NCBI RefSeq assembly: GCF_005222205.1
Contig: NZ_CP032346.1
Span: forward strand, 1,348,501 to 1,412,500
Length of the DNA stretch: 64,000 bases
DNA from: Azospirillum brasilense
GTDB lineage: Bacteria > Pseudomonadota > Alphaproteobacteria > Azospirillales > Azospirillaceae
Reading direction: 5' to 3'
Of this stretch, positions 16,971-29,411 are shown in pieces; within the stretch, counting starts at the first letter, position 1, and the number at the start of each line of letters is the position of its first letter. A program made the position numbers and the translations under genes. Under the pieces are notes generated by a model that saw only the letters and a program-made list of their open reading frames with translations, made no database searches and was not told the origin of the DNA.

Positions 16971-18059
16971 ATGAGCGTTCCCGCCGACACCGTCTCGCTC
17001 TACGACTACGAGCGCCACTTCACCGCCCGCGTCGATGCGGCGACCCGCGCCTACATCGCGGGGACCGGGGCGGACGGCATCACCCGGCAGGCCAACCGCG
17101 ACGCCTACGACCGGATGCGCCTGATGCCGCGGGCGTTGCGCGACCTGTCGCAGGCCAGCGCCGCCACGACCCTGTTCGGGCAGGCGATGCCCTATCCCAT
17201 CCTGATCGCGCCGATGGCCTTCCACCGTCTGGTCCACCGCGACGGGGAGCGGGCGACCGCGCAGGCGGCGAGCCTCACCGGCACCTGGATGACTGTCAGC
17301 ACCCAGGCCAGCGTGACGCTGGAGGAGGTCGCGGCGGCGGCCGGCGGGCCGCTGTGGTTCCAGCTCTACACCCAGCCGCGCCCGGAGGACACGCTGGCCC
17401 TGGTGCGGCGGGCGGAGGCCGCGGGCTACCGCGCGCTGGTGCTGACGGTGGACGCGCCGGTCAGCGGCCTGCGCAACATCGAGCAGCGCGCCGGCTTCCG
17501 TCTGCCGGACGGCGTCGCCCCGGTCAATCTGGCCGGTCTGGCGCCGGACAGCTTCACCCCAGCCCGGCCCGGCAGCCCGGTCTTCCAGGGCATGCTGCAC
17601 GCCGCCGCCACCTGGGACACGGTGCGCTGGCTGTGCGCCCAGACGCACCTGCCGGTGCTGCTGAAGGGGATCATGAACCCCGACGACGTGGATCCCGCCA
17701 TCGAGGCCGGGGCGGCGGGGATCATCGTGTCGAACCATGGCGGGCGGACGCTCGACACGCTGCCCGCGGTGGCGGAGGTGCTGCCGCTGGTCGCCGCCCG
17801 CGCGGCGGGCCGCCTGCCGATCCTGGCGGACGGCGGCATCCGGCGCGGCACCGATATTTTGAAGGCGCTGGCGCTGGGCGCCGATGCGGTGATGGTGGGC
17901 CAGCCGGTGCTGCACGCCCTGGCGGTCGGCGGCATGGCGGGGGTGGCCCACATGCTGACCATCCTGCAGACCGAGCTGGAGGTCGCCATGGCGTTGAGCG
18001 GACGGGCGCGGCTGGCCGACATCGACCGTTCGGTGATCTTCGACCCGCCGCATCGCTGA
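16971..18059 (+). CDS. FMN-dependent alpha-hydroxyacid dehydrogenase/oxidase
   Basis: This TIM-barrel flavoenzyme family includes lactate dehydrogenase LldD, glycolate oxidase and lactate monooxygenase. The protein has 362 residues. The catalytic segment SNHGGRTLD with the active-site His, the preceding KGIMNPDDV with the FMN-binding Lys, and LADGGIRRGTDILKALALGADAVMVGQP are all intact; YTQPRPEDTL near residue 140 is also typical. The GGGAGLE-type membrane segment of LldD is not seen, so it is likely soluble. AAGGACA precedes the ATG. It follows the Sel1 gene in the same direction; why it travels with iron genes is not clear. Confidence 0.88.
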   Translation: MSVPADTVSLYDYERHFTARVDAATRAYIAGTGADGITRQANRDAYDRMRLMPRALRDLSQASAATTLFGQAMPYPILIAPMAFHRLVHRDGERATAQAASLTGTWMTVSTQASVTLEEVAAAAGGPLWFQLYTQPRPEDTLALVRRAEAAGYRALVLTVDAPVSGLRNIEQRAGFRLPDGVAPVNLAGLAPDSFTPARPGSPVFQGMLHAAATWDTVRWLCAQTHLPVLLKGIMNPDDVDPAIEAGAAGIIVSNHGGRTLDTLPAVAEVLPLVAARAAGRLPILADGGIRRGTDILKALALGADAVMVGQPVLHALAVGGMAGVAHMLTILQTELEVAMALSGRARLADIDRSVIFDPPHR

Positions 18060-18066
18060 TCGGATT

Positions 18067-18213
18067 TCCCTCTCCTGTCCCGGGAGAGGGAAGGGACCCG
18101 CGCGGAGGGCGGGAAGGGTGAGGGTTCCGGCAAGGATCAGGGCCTTGATCCTCGTGCGACCCTCACCCGGCCCTCTGGGCCACCCTCTCCCGGGGCGGGA
18201 GAGGGGAATTGGT
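18067..18213. repeat. Palindromic GC-rich intergenic repeat, copy 3
   Basis: Same architecture as copy 2, with CCCTCTCCTGTCCCGGGAGAGG facing CCCTCTCCCGGGGCGGGAGAGG across about 70 nt. It fills the convergent gap between the FMN enzyme and the siderophore ABC operon. Confidence 0.75.
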
Positions 18214-18218
18214 GGTCT

Positions 18219-18977
18219 TTACTGGTAATACAGCGCGATGCGCTGGCCGGCGTTCTCCATCACCTGCGCCTCGACGCCGTAGACGTCGCGGATCACCTCG
18301 GGCGTGATGATCACCTCCGGCGGCCCCTGGTGCACCACCCGGCCGTCGCGCATCGCGACGATGCGGTCGGAGTAGCAGGAGGCGAAGTTGATGTCGTGCA
18401 GCACCAGAACGATGGTCTTGCCGAACTCGTCGGCGGTGCGGCGGAAGAGCTTCATCATCGCCACGGCGTGCTTGACGTCGAGGTTGTTCAGCGGCTCGTC
18501 GAGCAGGATGTATTCGGTGTCCTGGCACAGCACCATGGCGATGAAGGCGCGCTGGCGCTGGCCGCCCGACAGCTCGTCCAGGAAGCGGCCGGCCAGCGGC
18601 TCCAGGTCCAGATAGCGCAGCGCGTTGCGGATGTGCACGCGGTCGGCGTCGGTCAGGCGGCCCTTGCTGTGCGGGTAGCGGCCGAAGGCGACGAGGTCCT
18701 CCACCGTCAGGCGGGACATGATCTGGTTGTCCTGGCGCAGGATGGACAGGCGGCGGGCCAGCACCTCGCCCGGCGTGGTGGTCACGTCCAGCCCGTCGAT
18801 CGCCACCGTGCCCGAGGACATCGGCAGCAGGCGGCTGATGATCGACAGCAGCGTCGACTTGCCCGCCCCGTTCGCCCCGATCAGCGAGATCACCCCGCCC
18901 GCCGGCAGGGACAGGGACACCCCGTCGACGACGACGGTGCCGTTGTAACGCTTCGTGATGTTCTTGACGTCGATCAT
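18219..18977 (-). CDS. Fe-siderophore ABC transporter ATPase
   Basis: This is the cytosolic ATPase of a FecCD-type importer, 252 residues. Walker A (GANGAGKST), the signature LSGGQRQRAFIAM, Walker B (YILLDEPLNNLD) and the H-loop (VLVLHDINFA) are all intact. It most resembles the YclP/FatE/CeuD group that serves petrobactin- and vibriobactin-type siderophores. Its ATG overlaps the stop of the upstream permease gene (ATGA). It is last in a four-gene minus-strand operon and is separated from the convergent FMN enzyme by repeat copy 3. Confidence 0.92.
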   Translation of the reverse strand: MIDVKNITKRYNGTVVVDGVSLSLPAGGVISLIGANGAGKSTLLSIISRLLPMSSGTVAIDGLDVTTTPGEVLARRLSILRQDNQIMSRLTVEDLVAFGRYPHSKGRLTDADRVHIRNALRYLDLEPLAGRFLDELSGGQRQRAFIAMVLCQDTEYILLDEPLNNLDVKHAVAMMKLFRRTADEFGKTIVLVLHDINFASCYSDRIVAMRDGRVVHQGPPEVIITPEVIRDVYGVEAQVMENAGQRIALYYQ

Positions 18978-19957
18978 CGGGCCGAACCCCGCACCAGGAT
19001 GAAGAGGAAGGCGAGACCGCCCACGAACTCGATGACGATGCTGAGCGCGGCGTTGTAGCCGAACACCCGCTCCAGCACGAGCTGGCCGGTGACCAGCGTC
19101 AGCACGGCGAGGAGCACCGCGGCGGGCAGGATCAGCGCGTGCCGGTGCGAGCGGACCACCAGATAGGCGAGGTTGGCGACCAGCAGCCCGAAGAAGGTGA
19201 TCGGCCCGACCAGCGCCGTGGACACCGACACCAGGATGGACACCATCACCAGCACCGCCATCACCGCGCGCCGGTGCTCCACGCCGAGGTTGATCGCGGC
19301 GTCGCGCCCCAGCGCCAGCACGTCGAAGGTGCGCCGCCACCGCCAGCCGACCAGCGACACCGCCAGCACGACCAGCGCCGACACCGTCAGCAGCTCGACG
19401 TCCACCCGGTTGAAGTTGGCGAACAGCCGGTCCTGCACCGTCAGGAACGCGTTGGGGTCGAGAATGCGCTGAAGGAAGCTGGTCAGGCTGCGGAACAGCA
19501 CGCCGAAGACGATGCCGACGAGGAGCAGCAGATGCAGGCTGCGCCGGTTGTCGCCGCGCCCCGCCCCGTTGAACAGCCACCAGTAGAGCAGGCCGGAGAA
19601 GACGACCATCGACGCCACCTCCACCCCGAAGCGCAGCCGCGGGTCGAGCGACGCCACCAGCCCGCTGCCGAACTGGAAGACCAGCAGCGTCTGGATCATC
19701 CGGTAGAGATGGTCGAAGCCCATCACCGAGGGGGTGAGGATGCGGTTGTTGGTGATCGTCTGGAACAGGACGGTCGACACCGCGACGGCGTAGCCGACCA
19801 GCACCATCGCGGCGATCTTGGTGCCGCGGAAGGCCAGGATGAAGTCCCACTTGCCGCGCGCGCCCAGCGTCATGAACAGCGTGATGGACAGCAGGGTCAG
19901 CGCCGACAGGCCGCCCAGGACGACCATCGGCGAGAGGATGCGGCGGTCAGCCGGCAT
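18974..19957 (-). CDS. Fe-siderophore ABC transporter permease (YclO-like)
   Basis: This inner-membrane FecCD-family permease has 327 residues and eight or nine helices. The GRDAAINLGVEHRR segment is the coupling region that contacts the ATPase, and it is followed by ALVGPITFFGLLVANLAYLVV. The N-terminal half carries GTKIAAMVLVGYAVAVSTVLFQTITNN, typical of the YclO/FatC/CeuC subgroup. It overlaps the first permease gene by 11 nt and the ATPase gene by 4 nt, so all are coupled. Confidence 0.9.
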   Translation of the reverse strand: MPADRRILSPMVVLGGLSALTLLSITLFMTLGARGKWDFILAFRGTKIAAMVLVGYAVAVSTVLFQTITNNRILTPSVMGFDHLYRMIQTLLVFQFGSGLVASLDPRLRFGVEVASMVVFSGLLYWWLFNGAGRGDNRRSLHLLLLVGIVFGVLFRSLTSFLQRILDPNAFLTVQDRLFANFNRVDVELLTVSALVVLAVSLVGWRWRRTFDVLALGRDAAINLGVEHRRAVMAVLVMVSILVSVSTALVGPITFFGLLVANLAYLVVRSHRHALILPAAVLLAVLTLVTGQLVLERVFGYNAALSIVIEFVGGLAFLFILVRGSAR

Positions 19958-20933
19958 GGCCGTTCCTCCGCAGCAGGAGATAGAGGAACAGGGCGCTGCC
20001 GATCACCCCCATCATCGTCCCGATCGGAATCTCGTAGGGATGGATCACCAGCCGCCCGGCGATGTCGCAGGCCAGCACCAGCCCGGCCCCCATCACCGCG
20101 ACCCAGGGCAGGGACCCGCGCATGTTGTCGCCGCGGACGAGGCTGACGACGTTGGGAACGATCAGCCCCAGGAAGGGGATCATGCCGCAGGTCGCGATCA
20201 CCGCCGCGGTGGTCATCGACACGATGACCAGCCCCAGCGCCATCACCTTGCGGTGGTCGATGCCCAGGTTGGTGGCGACGTCCCGCCCCATCCCGGCCAC
20301 CGTGAAGCGGTCGGCCGCCAGATAGGCGACGCCGGTCAGGGCGGCGCTCAGCCACAGCAGCTCGTAGCGGCCGAGCAGGATGGCCGAGAAGTCCCCCGTC
20401 TCCCAACCGCGCACCGATTGGATCAGGTCCTGGCGATAGGCGACGAACTCGGTCATCGCCGTGATGACCCCGCCCAGCATGATGCCGACCAGCGGCACCA
20501 CCAGCGGCGAGCGCAGCGGCACCTGCCGCAGGATCGCCAGGAACAGCCCCGTCCCGGCCAGCGCGCACAGGCTGGCGACGGCCATGCGCCCGAACACCGG
20601 CATCTCCGGCGCCAGCAGCGAGACCATCATCATGCCGAAGATGGCCGATTCCGCGGTCCCGGCGGTGGAGGGCTCGACGAAGCGGTTGCGCACCAGCATC
20701 TGGAGGAGCAGGCCCGACACCGCCATGGCCGCGCCGGCCAGGATCAGTGCCAGCGTCCGGGGCAGCCGGCTGACCAGCAGGACCTGCGTGGCCTGGTCCG
20801 GGGCGCCACCCGGAGCGCCGCCGAACAGCGTCGCGAGGCTGACGTCGCTGACGCCGACGAACAGGCTCCAGACGGCCAGCAGGCCGATGCCCACGGTCGC
20901 CAGCGGGAGTGTGGCGATTGGCAGGGTCTTCAC
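19947..20933 (-). CDS. Fe-siderophore ABC transporter permease (YclN-like)
   Basis: This is the second FecCD-family permease, 328 residues. LPRTLALILAGAAMAVSGLLLQMLVRN near residue 60 and GMGRDVATNLGIDHRK with CGMIPFLGLIVPNVV later are the expected BtuC/FhuB-type motifs. Two different permeases indicate a heterodimeric channel. The gene starts a few bases after the substrate-binding protein gene, so the operon order is binding protein, permease, permease, ATPase. Confidence 0.9.
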   Translation of the reverse strand: MKTLPIATLPLATVGIGLLAVWSLFVGVSDVSLATLFGGAPGGAPDQATQVLLVSRLPRTLALILAGAAMAVSGLLLQMLVRNRFVEPSTAGTAESAIFGMMMVSLLAPEMPVFGRMAVASLCALAGTGLFLAILRQVPLRSPLVVPLVGIMLGGVITAMTEFVAYRQDLIQSVRGWETGDFSAILLGRYELLWLSAALTGVAYLAADRFTVAGMGRDVATNLGIDHRKVMALGLVIVSMTTAAVIATCGMIPFLGLIVPNVVSLVRGDNMRGSLPWVAVMGAGLVLACDIAGRLVIHPYEIPIGTMMGVIGSALFLYLLLRRNGHAG

Positions 20934-20936
20934 GGG

Positions 20937-21866
20937 TCAGGACTTCTTAGACAGCGCCGCCAGGAGATCGTCCACATCCTGCTGGAGCGCCGACAGCCCG
21001 CCGCCGACGATGTACCAGTTGCCGCCGTTCAGATAGACGACCTGATTCTTCTGCCAGGCGGTGGTGCGGCGGACGATGTCGTTGTCGAGGAACTGCCGGG
21101 CCGGCTTGCCGTCCTGCCCGATGGCGGCGTCGCGGTCGATCACGAACAGCCAGTCCGGGTTGGTCTCCAGGATGAATTCGAAGGAGATGGCCTGCCCGTG
21201 GTTGGCGACCTTCAGGCCGGGGGCGGCCGGCTGGATGCCGAACTCCGAGTGCAGGATGCCGAAGCGCGATCCCGGCCCGTAGGCGCTCATCTTGCCGCCG
21301 GTGGTCAGGACCAGCAGGCCCTTCCCGGCATTGCCCGCCACCGCCTTCAGCTCGGCGATGGAGGCGCGCAGCCGGTCCAGCTTCTGCTTGACCTCGGCGG
21401 TCTTGCCGAAGATGCGGCCCAGCGTCTCGGCGTTGGCGATGGAGCTGGCCAGGAAGTCGGTCTGGTCGGTCGTCATGTCGAGCGTCGGCGCGATGCGCGA
21501 CAGCTCGGCGTATTTCGGGGCCGACCGGCCGCCGGCGATGATCAGGCCGGGCTCGGCGGCGTTCACCGCCTCGTAGTCGGGCTCGAACATGGTGCCGATC
21601 TTCGCGTAGGACGGCCCGTCATACTTGGCGAGGTGCGGCGGCTTCAGCCCCGTGGGCACGCCGGCGATCGCGACGCCCAGCGCGTCCAGCGTGTCCAGCG
21701 AGGTCATGTCGAAGACCAGGACGGGGTCGAGCTTGGCGGGAAGCCGGGTCTCGCCCTGCGCGTGCCGCACCGTCATGCCCTGGGCATAGCCCGCACCGGG
21801 CGCCAGGGCGGCGAGGCCGACCACGGCGGCGGTCATGGCGAGGGCGTGGCGTCGGGTCAGCTTCAT
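20937..21866 (-). CDS. Periplasmic siderophore-binding protein (FatB/YclQ-like)
   Basis: This 309-residue class III binding protein would collect the ferric siderophore in the periplasm. The ATG at 21866 has AAGGAG at 21875-21880 on its strand and yields a signal peptide MKLTRRHALAMTAAVVGLAALAP...GYAQG; ATGs further upstream give an implausible leader. VFDMTSLDTLDALGV and EPDYEAVNAAEPGLIIAG fit the FatB/CeuE/YclQ family. An iron-box palindrome lies about 80 nt upstream. Confidence 0.9.
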   Translation of the reverse strand: MKLTRRHALAMTAAVVGLAALAPGAGYAQGMTVRHAQGETRLPAKLDPVLVFDMTSLDTLDALGVAIAGVPTGLKPPHLAKYDGPSYAKIGTMFEPDYEAVNAAEPGLIIAGGRSAPKYAELSRIAPTLDMTTDQTDFLASSIANAETLGRIFGKTAEVKQKLDRLRASIAELKAVAGNAGKGLLVLTTGGKMSAYGPGSRFGILHSEFGIQPAAPGLKVANHGQAISFEFILETNPDWLFVIDRDAAIGQDGKPARQFLDNDIVRRTTAWQKNQVVYLNGGNWYIVGGGLSALQQDVDDLLAALSKKS

Positions 21867-21947
21867 CCTTGAATCTCCTTCAACTTTGCCGGGACGGCCT
21901 ATGCCGGAAGGGCGGGCGCACTGTGGTCCGGAATGCTGCGGATCGTC

Positions 21948-21966
21948 AATGCGAATTGCTCGCATT
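21948..21966. promoter_or_regulatory. Iron-box palindrome before the siderophore ABC operon
   Basis: AATGCGA-N5-TCGCATT, a perfect 7-5-7 palindrome. The same 19-bp layout with identical arms recurs at 32913-32931. A wider TGCGAAT-N7-ATTCGCA symmetry (21950-21970) overlaps it. Confidence 0.65.
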
Positions 21967-22062
21967 CGCAGTATGCTTGCCGGGCTTAGCTGAGGATTCA
22001 TGCTTTCCCTCTCCCGGGGCGGAATAGGAAAAAAGCGTCTCGGGGTCTTGTGGTTCGACATG

Positions 22063-22078
22063 TCACGATATATCTTGA
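22063..22078. promoter_or_regulatory. Operator candidate for the PadR regulator
   Basis: TCA-C-GATATATC-T-TGA is a 16-bp palindrome with one mismatched pair, 30 nt before the PadR start codon. Autoregulation through such a site is known for the PadR-family YqjI; here it is inferred. Confidence 0.5.
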
Positions 22079-22107
22079 ACCTATCGAAACACAGAGGAGC
22101 CTCTGTC

Positions 22108-22743
22108 ATGAGGTTTTTCCCGCATCCATTCTGCGGCCGGACGCGCCGCCATCATCCCGGCCCGCACGGCGATGGACCCCATGGCGGCCCCCATGGCGGC
22201 CCCCATGGCGGTGGCCGTCACGCGGCGGAGGGCGGTTGGGGCCATGAGCATCACGAGCGGCGCGGCGGGCGCGGCGGGCGACGCGGCGTCTTCGAGGCGT
22301 CGGAACTGCGGCTGGTCCTGCTGAGGCTGATCGCCGACGAGCCGCGGCACGGCTACGACCTGATCCGCGCCGTCGAGGAACTGACCGGCGGCGGCTATGT
22401 CCCCAGCCCCGGCGTGATCTACCCGACCCTGTCGCTGCTGGAGGAGATGGGCCACATCGCCAAGGCCGATGCCGACGGCGCGCGCAAGCCCTTCGCCGTG
22501 ACCCCGGAGGGCACCGCCCAGCTTGCCCAGGACGCGGCCACCGTCGAGGCCCTGTTCGCCCGCCTCGCCGCCCTGGCGACCCGGCGCGCCCACACCGACG
22601 GCGCCCCGATCCGCCGCGCCATGGAGAATCTGCGCGCCGTGCTGATGCACCGGCTGGGGCGCGAAGGCGTCGATGCCGACACGGTGCACGCCGCCGTCTC
22701 GATCATCGACGAGGCGGCTCAGCGCATCGAACGTCTTCCCTAA
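22108..22743 (+). CDS. PadR-family regulator with His-rich metal-binding N-terminus (YqjI-like)
   Basis: The protein has 211 residues. Residues 1-55 are extremely His/Gly-rich (PHGDGPHGGPHGGPHGGG and HEHHERRGGRGG), a likely Ni/Fe-binding tail. Residues about 58-140 are a PadR winged helix: LVLLRLIADEPRHGYDLIRAVEELTGGGYVPSPGVIYPTLSLLEEMG. E. coli YqjI has the same layout and represses a siderophore reductase gene in response to nickel. AGAGGAG at 22093-22099 fixes the ATG at 22108. The gene is divergent from the siderophore ABC operon and followed by a DUF2218 gene. Confidence 0.88.
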   Translation: MRFFPHPFCGRTRRHHPGPHGDGPHGGPHGGPHGGGRHAAEGGWGHEHHERRGGRGGRRGVFEASELRLVLLRLIADEPRHGYDLIRAVEELTGGGYVPSPGVIYPTLSLLEEMGHIAKADADGARKPFAVTPEGTAQLAQDAATVEALFARLAALATRRAHTDGAPIRRAMENLRAVLMHRLGREGVDADTVHAAVSIIDEAAQRIERLP

Positions 22744-22781
22744 ATCACCGGCCTGAATCACTGGCCTGAATCACCGGCACC
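22743..22781 (+). repeat. Three tandem 13-bp repeats
   Basis: AATCACCGGCCTG, AATCACTGGCCTG and AATCACCGGCACC in direct succession between the PadR stop and the DUF2218 ribosome site. Confidence 0.75.
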
Positions 22782-22797
22782 AGACAGAAGGATCATC

Positions 22798-23124
22798 ATG
22801 AGACACGCCAGCAGCGTCCGCGTCCCGACCCCGAACGGCAGCCGCTACCTCCAGCAGCTCTGCAAGCACTGGGCGCACAATCTGACGGTGGAGTACACGC
22901 CGGAGGCGGGGAGCGTCGTCTTCCCGCACAACGCCCGCGGCGCCGATTGGCCGGGCGACGCCACCCTGACGCTCCAGGCCCGGCCGGACGCGCTGGACTG
23001 CCGGCTGGACGCCAGCTCCGCCGAGCATCTGGCCGCCCTCAAGGGAGCGCTGGAACGCCACCTCGACCGCTTCGCCTTCCGCGAGGTTCCGCTGTCCTAC
23101 CCCTGGCAGGACGAGCCGGTCTGA
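22798..23124 (+). CDS. DUF2218-family protein
   Basis: The protein has 108 residues and matches the small DUF2218 family by its layout: HASSVRVPTPNGSRYLQQLCKHWAHN, then a conserved F-x-x-N/G-x2-W region (FPHNARGADW) and LDRFAFREVPLSYPWQ. Such proteins often accompany siderophore uptake or reductase genes; the biochemical role is unknown. AAGGA lies before the ATG. It is cotranscribed with the PadR regulator (54-nt gap holding a tandem repeat). Confidence 0.75.
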   Translation: MRHASSVRVPTPNGSRYLQQLCKHWAHNLTVEYTPEAGSVVFPHNARGADWPGDATLTLQARPDALDCRLDASSAEHLAALKGALERHLDRFAFREVPLSYPWQDEPV

Positions 23125-23269
23125 TCCGGACATTCCCCTTTGTCCTTGTTGCGGCAGGGGATTTTGTCACCGGAATGTTCCCCGGCATGTATGGATATGC
23201 CTTGAACTCCCCCGCCCGAATACGGGAAGAACCATCCTGAAGGAACAGGGATGGCAGGAGGGGGTAACC

Positions 23270-24789
23270 ATGCCGAAGCGCGGCAATGGGGAGACGGGGC
23301 GTTTTTCCGGCTGGCGGGCCGTTGCGGCCGCCTGCGCCGTCGCGGCGCTCGGCGCCTTCGCGCCGGCCGTGTCGGCGGCGGAGCTGTCGATCGTCTTCAC
23401 CTCGACGATGGCTGACATCGAACCGGTGGAGGGCGAGGGCGGCCTCGCCAACCTCGCCACGCTGCTGCGCACCAAGCGGGCGGAGGGCAACACGCTGTTC
23501 CTGCACGGTGGCGCGTCACTGACCGCGGGCGTCCTGTCCACCTTCGACCGCGGTGCCCACATGATCGACCTGCTGAACGAGCTTCAGCCCGACATGATGG
23601 CGGTGACCAAGCGCGACCTCGGCTTCGGCAAGGACGAGCTGACGCTGCGTAGCTACGAGGCGCGCTTCCCCTTCGTCAGCGCCACCACCATCGACCGCAA
23701 CACCGGCAAGGTGATGGAGGGGCTGGAACCGTCGGTGCTGCTCGACACGCCGGTGGGGAAGATCGGCGTGGTCTCGGCGGTCTCGCCGGAACTGACCGTC
23801 CAGTACATCGTGCCGGACATCGAGGTGCGTCCGCCCGCGACGATCGCGGCGGAGGCCCGCGCGCTCCGCGCCCAGGGGGCGGAGTATGTGGTCGCCATCC
23901 TGGACAATTCCCCGGAGGCGGTGGAGGCGCTGCGCGGCGAGTCCGCCATCGACGCGCTGCTCCAGCTCTCCGCCACCGGCAAGGACGTGCTGGAGGCCGA
24001 TAAGGGCAAGCTCTTCGGCGTCCATGTCAACGTGAAGGGATCGGCCTTCGTCCTGCGGCTGGACGGCGACGGCAAGGCACCGCCCGCGCTGGCCGGCGCC
24101 GACATCGTGCCGCTCGCCGGGCTGCCGCCGGACCCGGCGATGGAAAAGCGGGTCGGCGTCTATCTGGCCCGGCTGTCGGAACTGCTGGACATCAACATCG
24201 GGACGACGGCGACCCCGCTCGACACCCGCCGCGCCGCCGTGCGCACCGGCGAGAACGCCTTCGCCTCGCTGGTCGCCGACGCCATGCGCGGCCATTTCAA
24301 CACCGACGCGGCCTTCATCAACGGCGGCAACATCCGCGGCAACCGCCAGTACGAGGCGGGGACGGTGCTGACCCGCCGCGACATCCAGCGCGAGCTGCCC
24401 TTCCGCGACACCATCATCGCCGTGACCCTGCCCGGCAAGGCCCTGCGCGAGGCGCTGGAGGTCAGCGCCGCCGGGGTGGACAACCAGAAGGGCAGCTTCC
24501 TCCACCCGTCCAACATGGCGGTGGTCTACGACCTGAAGCAGCCGGCGGGCAGCCGCGTCGTCTCCGTCACGGTGGGCGGCAAGCCGCTCGACCCGGACGT
24601 CCGCTATTCGGTGGCCCTGCCCAACTATCTCGCCCAGGGCGGCGACGGCTACGGCATGCTGAAATCGCCGGGTGCCTCCCCCTCCTCTCCCGGGGCCGGC
24701 GGCAAGCTGCTGTGGGAGATCATGGCCCAGCACCTGACCGACCGCGGGACGGTGTCGCCCCGCATCGACGGCCGCATCACCGAGCGTTG

Positions 24790-24790
<1 letters not shown>
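23270..24790 (+). CDS. Periplasmic 5'-nucleotidase-like protein with degenerate metal site
   Basis: The protein has 506 residues with a Sec signal peptide (residues about 15-36, cut after VSAAE). The fold matches the UshA/5'-nucleotidase family: an N-terminal metallophosphatase-like domain, then a C-terminal domain with [22 protein letters not shown] and [22 protein letters not shown]. However the metal ligands of the first domain are missing. The D-x-H strand reads TSTMADIE, the GD strand reads [10 protein letters not shown], the GNHE motif reads VTKRDLGFG, and the SHLG and GHTH motifs are not found. It is therefore probably a binding or sensing protein rather than a phosphatase. GGAGGGGG precedes the ATG; its stop overlaps the next gene. 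Confidence 0.85.
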
Positions 24791-27848
<3,058 letters not shown>

Positions 27849-27852
<4 letters not shown>

Positions 27853-29048
27853 GCGGTGGTCACATTCTGATCGTCGATGACGACACGGCCAACATCCGCG
27901 CGCTGGCCAGCGTGCTGGAGGACCGGCACGAGGTGCGCTTCGCGACCTCCGGCCGCCGCGCGCTGGAGCTGGCCTCCGCCGACCCGCCGGAGCTGGTGCT
28001 GCTCGACGTGATGATGCCGGGGCTGGACGGCTACGCGGTGTGCCGGCTGCTGAAGACCGACCCGGCCACCGCCGACGTCCCGGTGATCTTCATCACCTCA
28101 CTGTCCAGCCCGGAGGAGGAGGCGTTCGGCCTGGAGACCGGGGCCGTCGATTACGTGACGAAGCCCTTCAGCCCGGCCATCGTGCGCGCCCGCGTCGCCA
28201 CCCACCTGTCGCTGCGCCGGGCCAACCGCAGCCTGAAGGACGAGAACGAGCATCTGGAGGCGCTGGTCCGCGAGCGCACGCGCAAGCTGGCCCAGGCCCA
28301 GCGCGAGAAGATGGCGGCGCTGCGCCAGATGGTCGCCGGCGTGGCCCACGAGATCAACACGCCCATCGGCGTGGCGCTGGGCAGCGCGTCCCACCTCGGC
28401 GACCGGGTCGCCGCGATGACGGAGCGGCTGGCCGCCAACCAGCTCCGCCGCGCCGAGCTGGAGCGCTTCCTGGCGAGCGCCGGGGAACTGGCCGCCCTGC
28501 TGTCCGGCACGATCGCCCGCGCCGGCGAGATCGTGCGCTGCTTCAAGGGTGTGGCGGCGGACCATGGCGGGCTGCGCCAGACCATCGCGCTGAGGCCCTT
28601 CCTGGAGCAGGTGACGGAGAGCCTGCGCCCGCAGTGGGAGCCGCTGGGGCACCGCATGGCCGTGGATTGCCCCGCCGACCTGCGCATGGTCAGCAACCCG
28701 GCGATCCTGTCCGCGATCCTGGAGCAGCTTGTCCGCAACGCGCTGGAGCACGCCTTCCCAGCGGGGCGGCACGGGCTGGTGACGGTCGGGGCCGCGGCGT
28801 CGGGGCCGGACACGGTCCTGCTGTCCGTCGCCGACGACGGCGCCGGCATCGCGGAGGGGAGTGCCGGGCGCATCCTGGAGCCCTTCTTCACCACCCGCCG
28901 CGGCACCGGCTCGGTCGGGCTCGGGCTGAACATCGTGGACAATCTGGCGTCGGACCGGCTGGGCGGGTCCTTCACCATCGCCTCGCGCACCGGGGGCGGC
29001 ACCCTGGCGACGCTGCACCTGCCGGCCCGCACCCCGCCGGATTTGTAG
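27849..29048 (+). CDS. Response regulator-histidine kinase (REC plus HisKA/HATPase)
   Basis: This soluble protein has 399 residues. The receiver domain has D53 in [16 protein letters not shown] and the conserved Lys in [11 protein letters not shown] coiled coil (residues about 118-155) leads to an H-box with H167 in [13 protein letters not shown] and an HATPase domain ([36 protein letters not shown]). It has no DNA-binding domain, so output must go through another protein or its own kinase activity. The GTG start at 27849 overlaps the stop of the hybrid kinase gene (GTGA). The HPt of the preceding kinase is the likely phosphodonor to D53. Confidence 0.88.
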
Positions 29049-29063
29049 GCGGAATCTGCCCCC

Positions 29064-29375
29064 TCACTCCGGCACCAGCACCACCCCGCCCGGATTGTCG
29101 GTCACCGCGAAGGTCTCGAAATACTCGATCTCCGGATCGGTGCCGTAGCGCCGCCGGATGCCGTCCAGCCATGGCCCCTGATAGAAGCGGTGGGCGTCCT
29201 CCCGCCGTTCCCACTGGTAGACGCCCCCGGCGATGCCGCTCCCGCTCCAGATGAACTGCTTGCGGATCAGACCCGGCACATCGCCGAAACCCGGCGCGAT
29301 CGACAGGAAATGCGCCCGGCACTCTTCCCGTCCGATCGCGGCGGGCAGGCGGTAGCGGACGATGGCGGTGATCAT
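29064..29375 (-). CDS. Small YdhR/ABM-type monooxygenase-fold protein
   Basis: The protein has 103 residues. A ferredoxin-like alpha/beta pattern is visible: ITAIVRYRLPAAIGREECRAHFLSIAPGFGDVPGLIRKQFIWSG, then GGVYQWERREDAHRFYQGPWLDGIRRRYG and a final strand. This is the layout of the YdhR and antibiotic-biosynthesis-monooxygenase dimeric barrels. Substrate and cofactor are not evident. It is convergent with the kinase gene and divergent from the NitT/TauT operon. Confidence 0.75.
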   Translation of the reverse strand: MITAIVRYRLPAAIGREECRAHFLSIAPGFGDVPGLIRKQFIWSGSGIAGGVYQWERREDAHRFYQGPWLDGIRRRYGTDPEIEYFETFAVTDNPGGVVLVPE

Positions 29376-29411
29376 GGCGGCCCTCCATGCGTTGTTTCTC
29401 TACTTCATAGG

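Noticed and set aside
22743..22781. CRISPR-like tandem array
   Set aside because: Only three 13-bp direct repeats with no spacers and no cas genes in the window.
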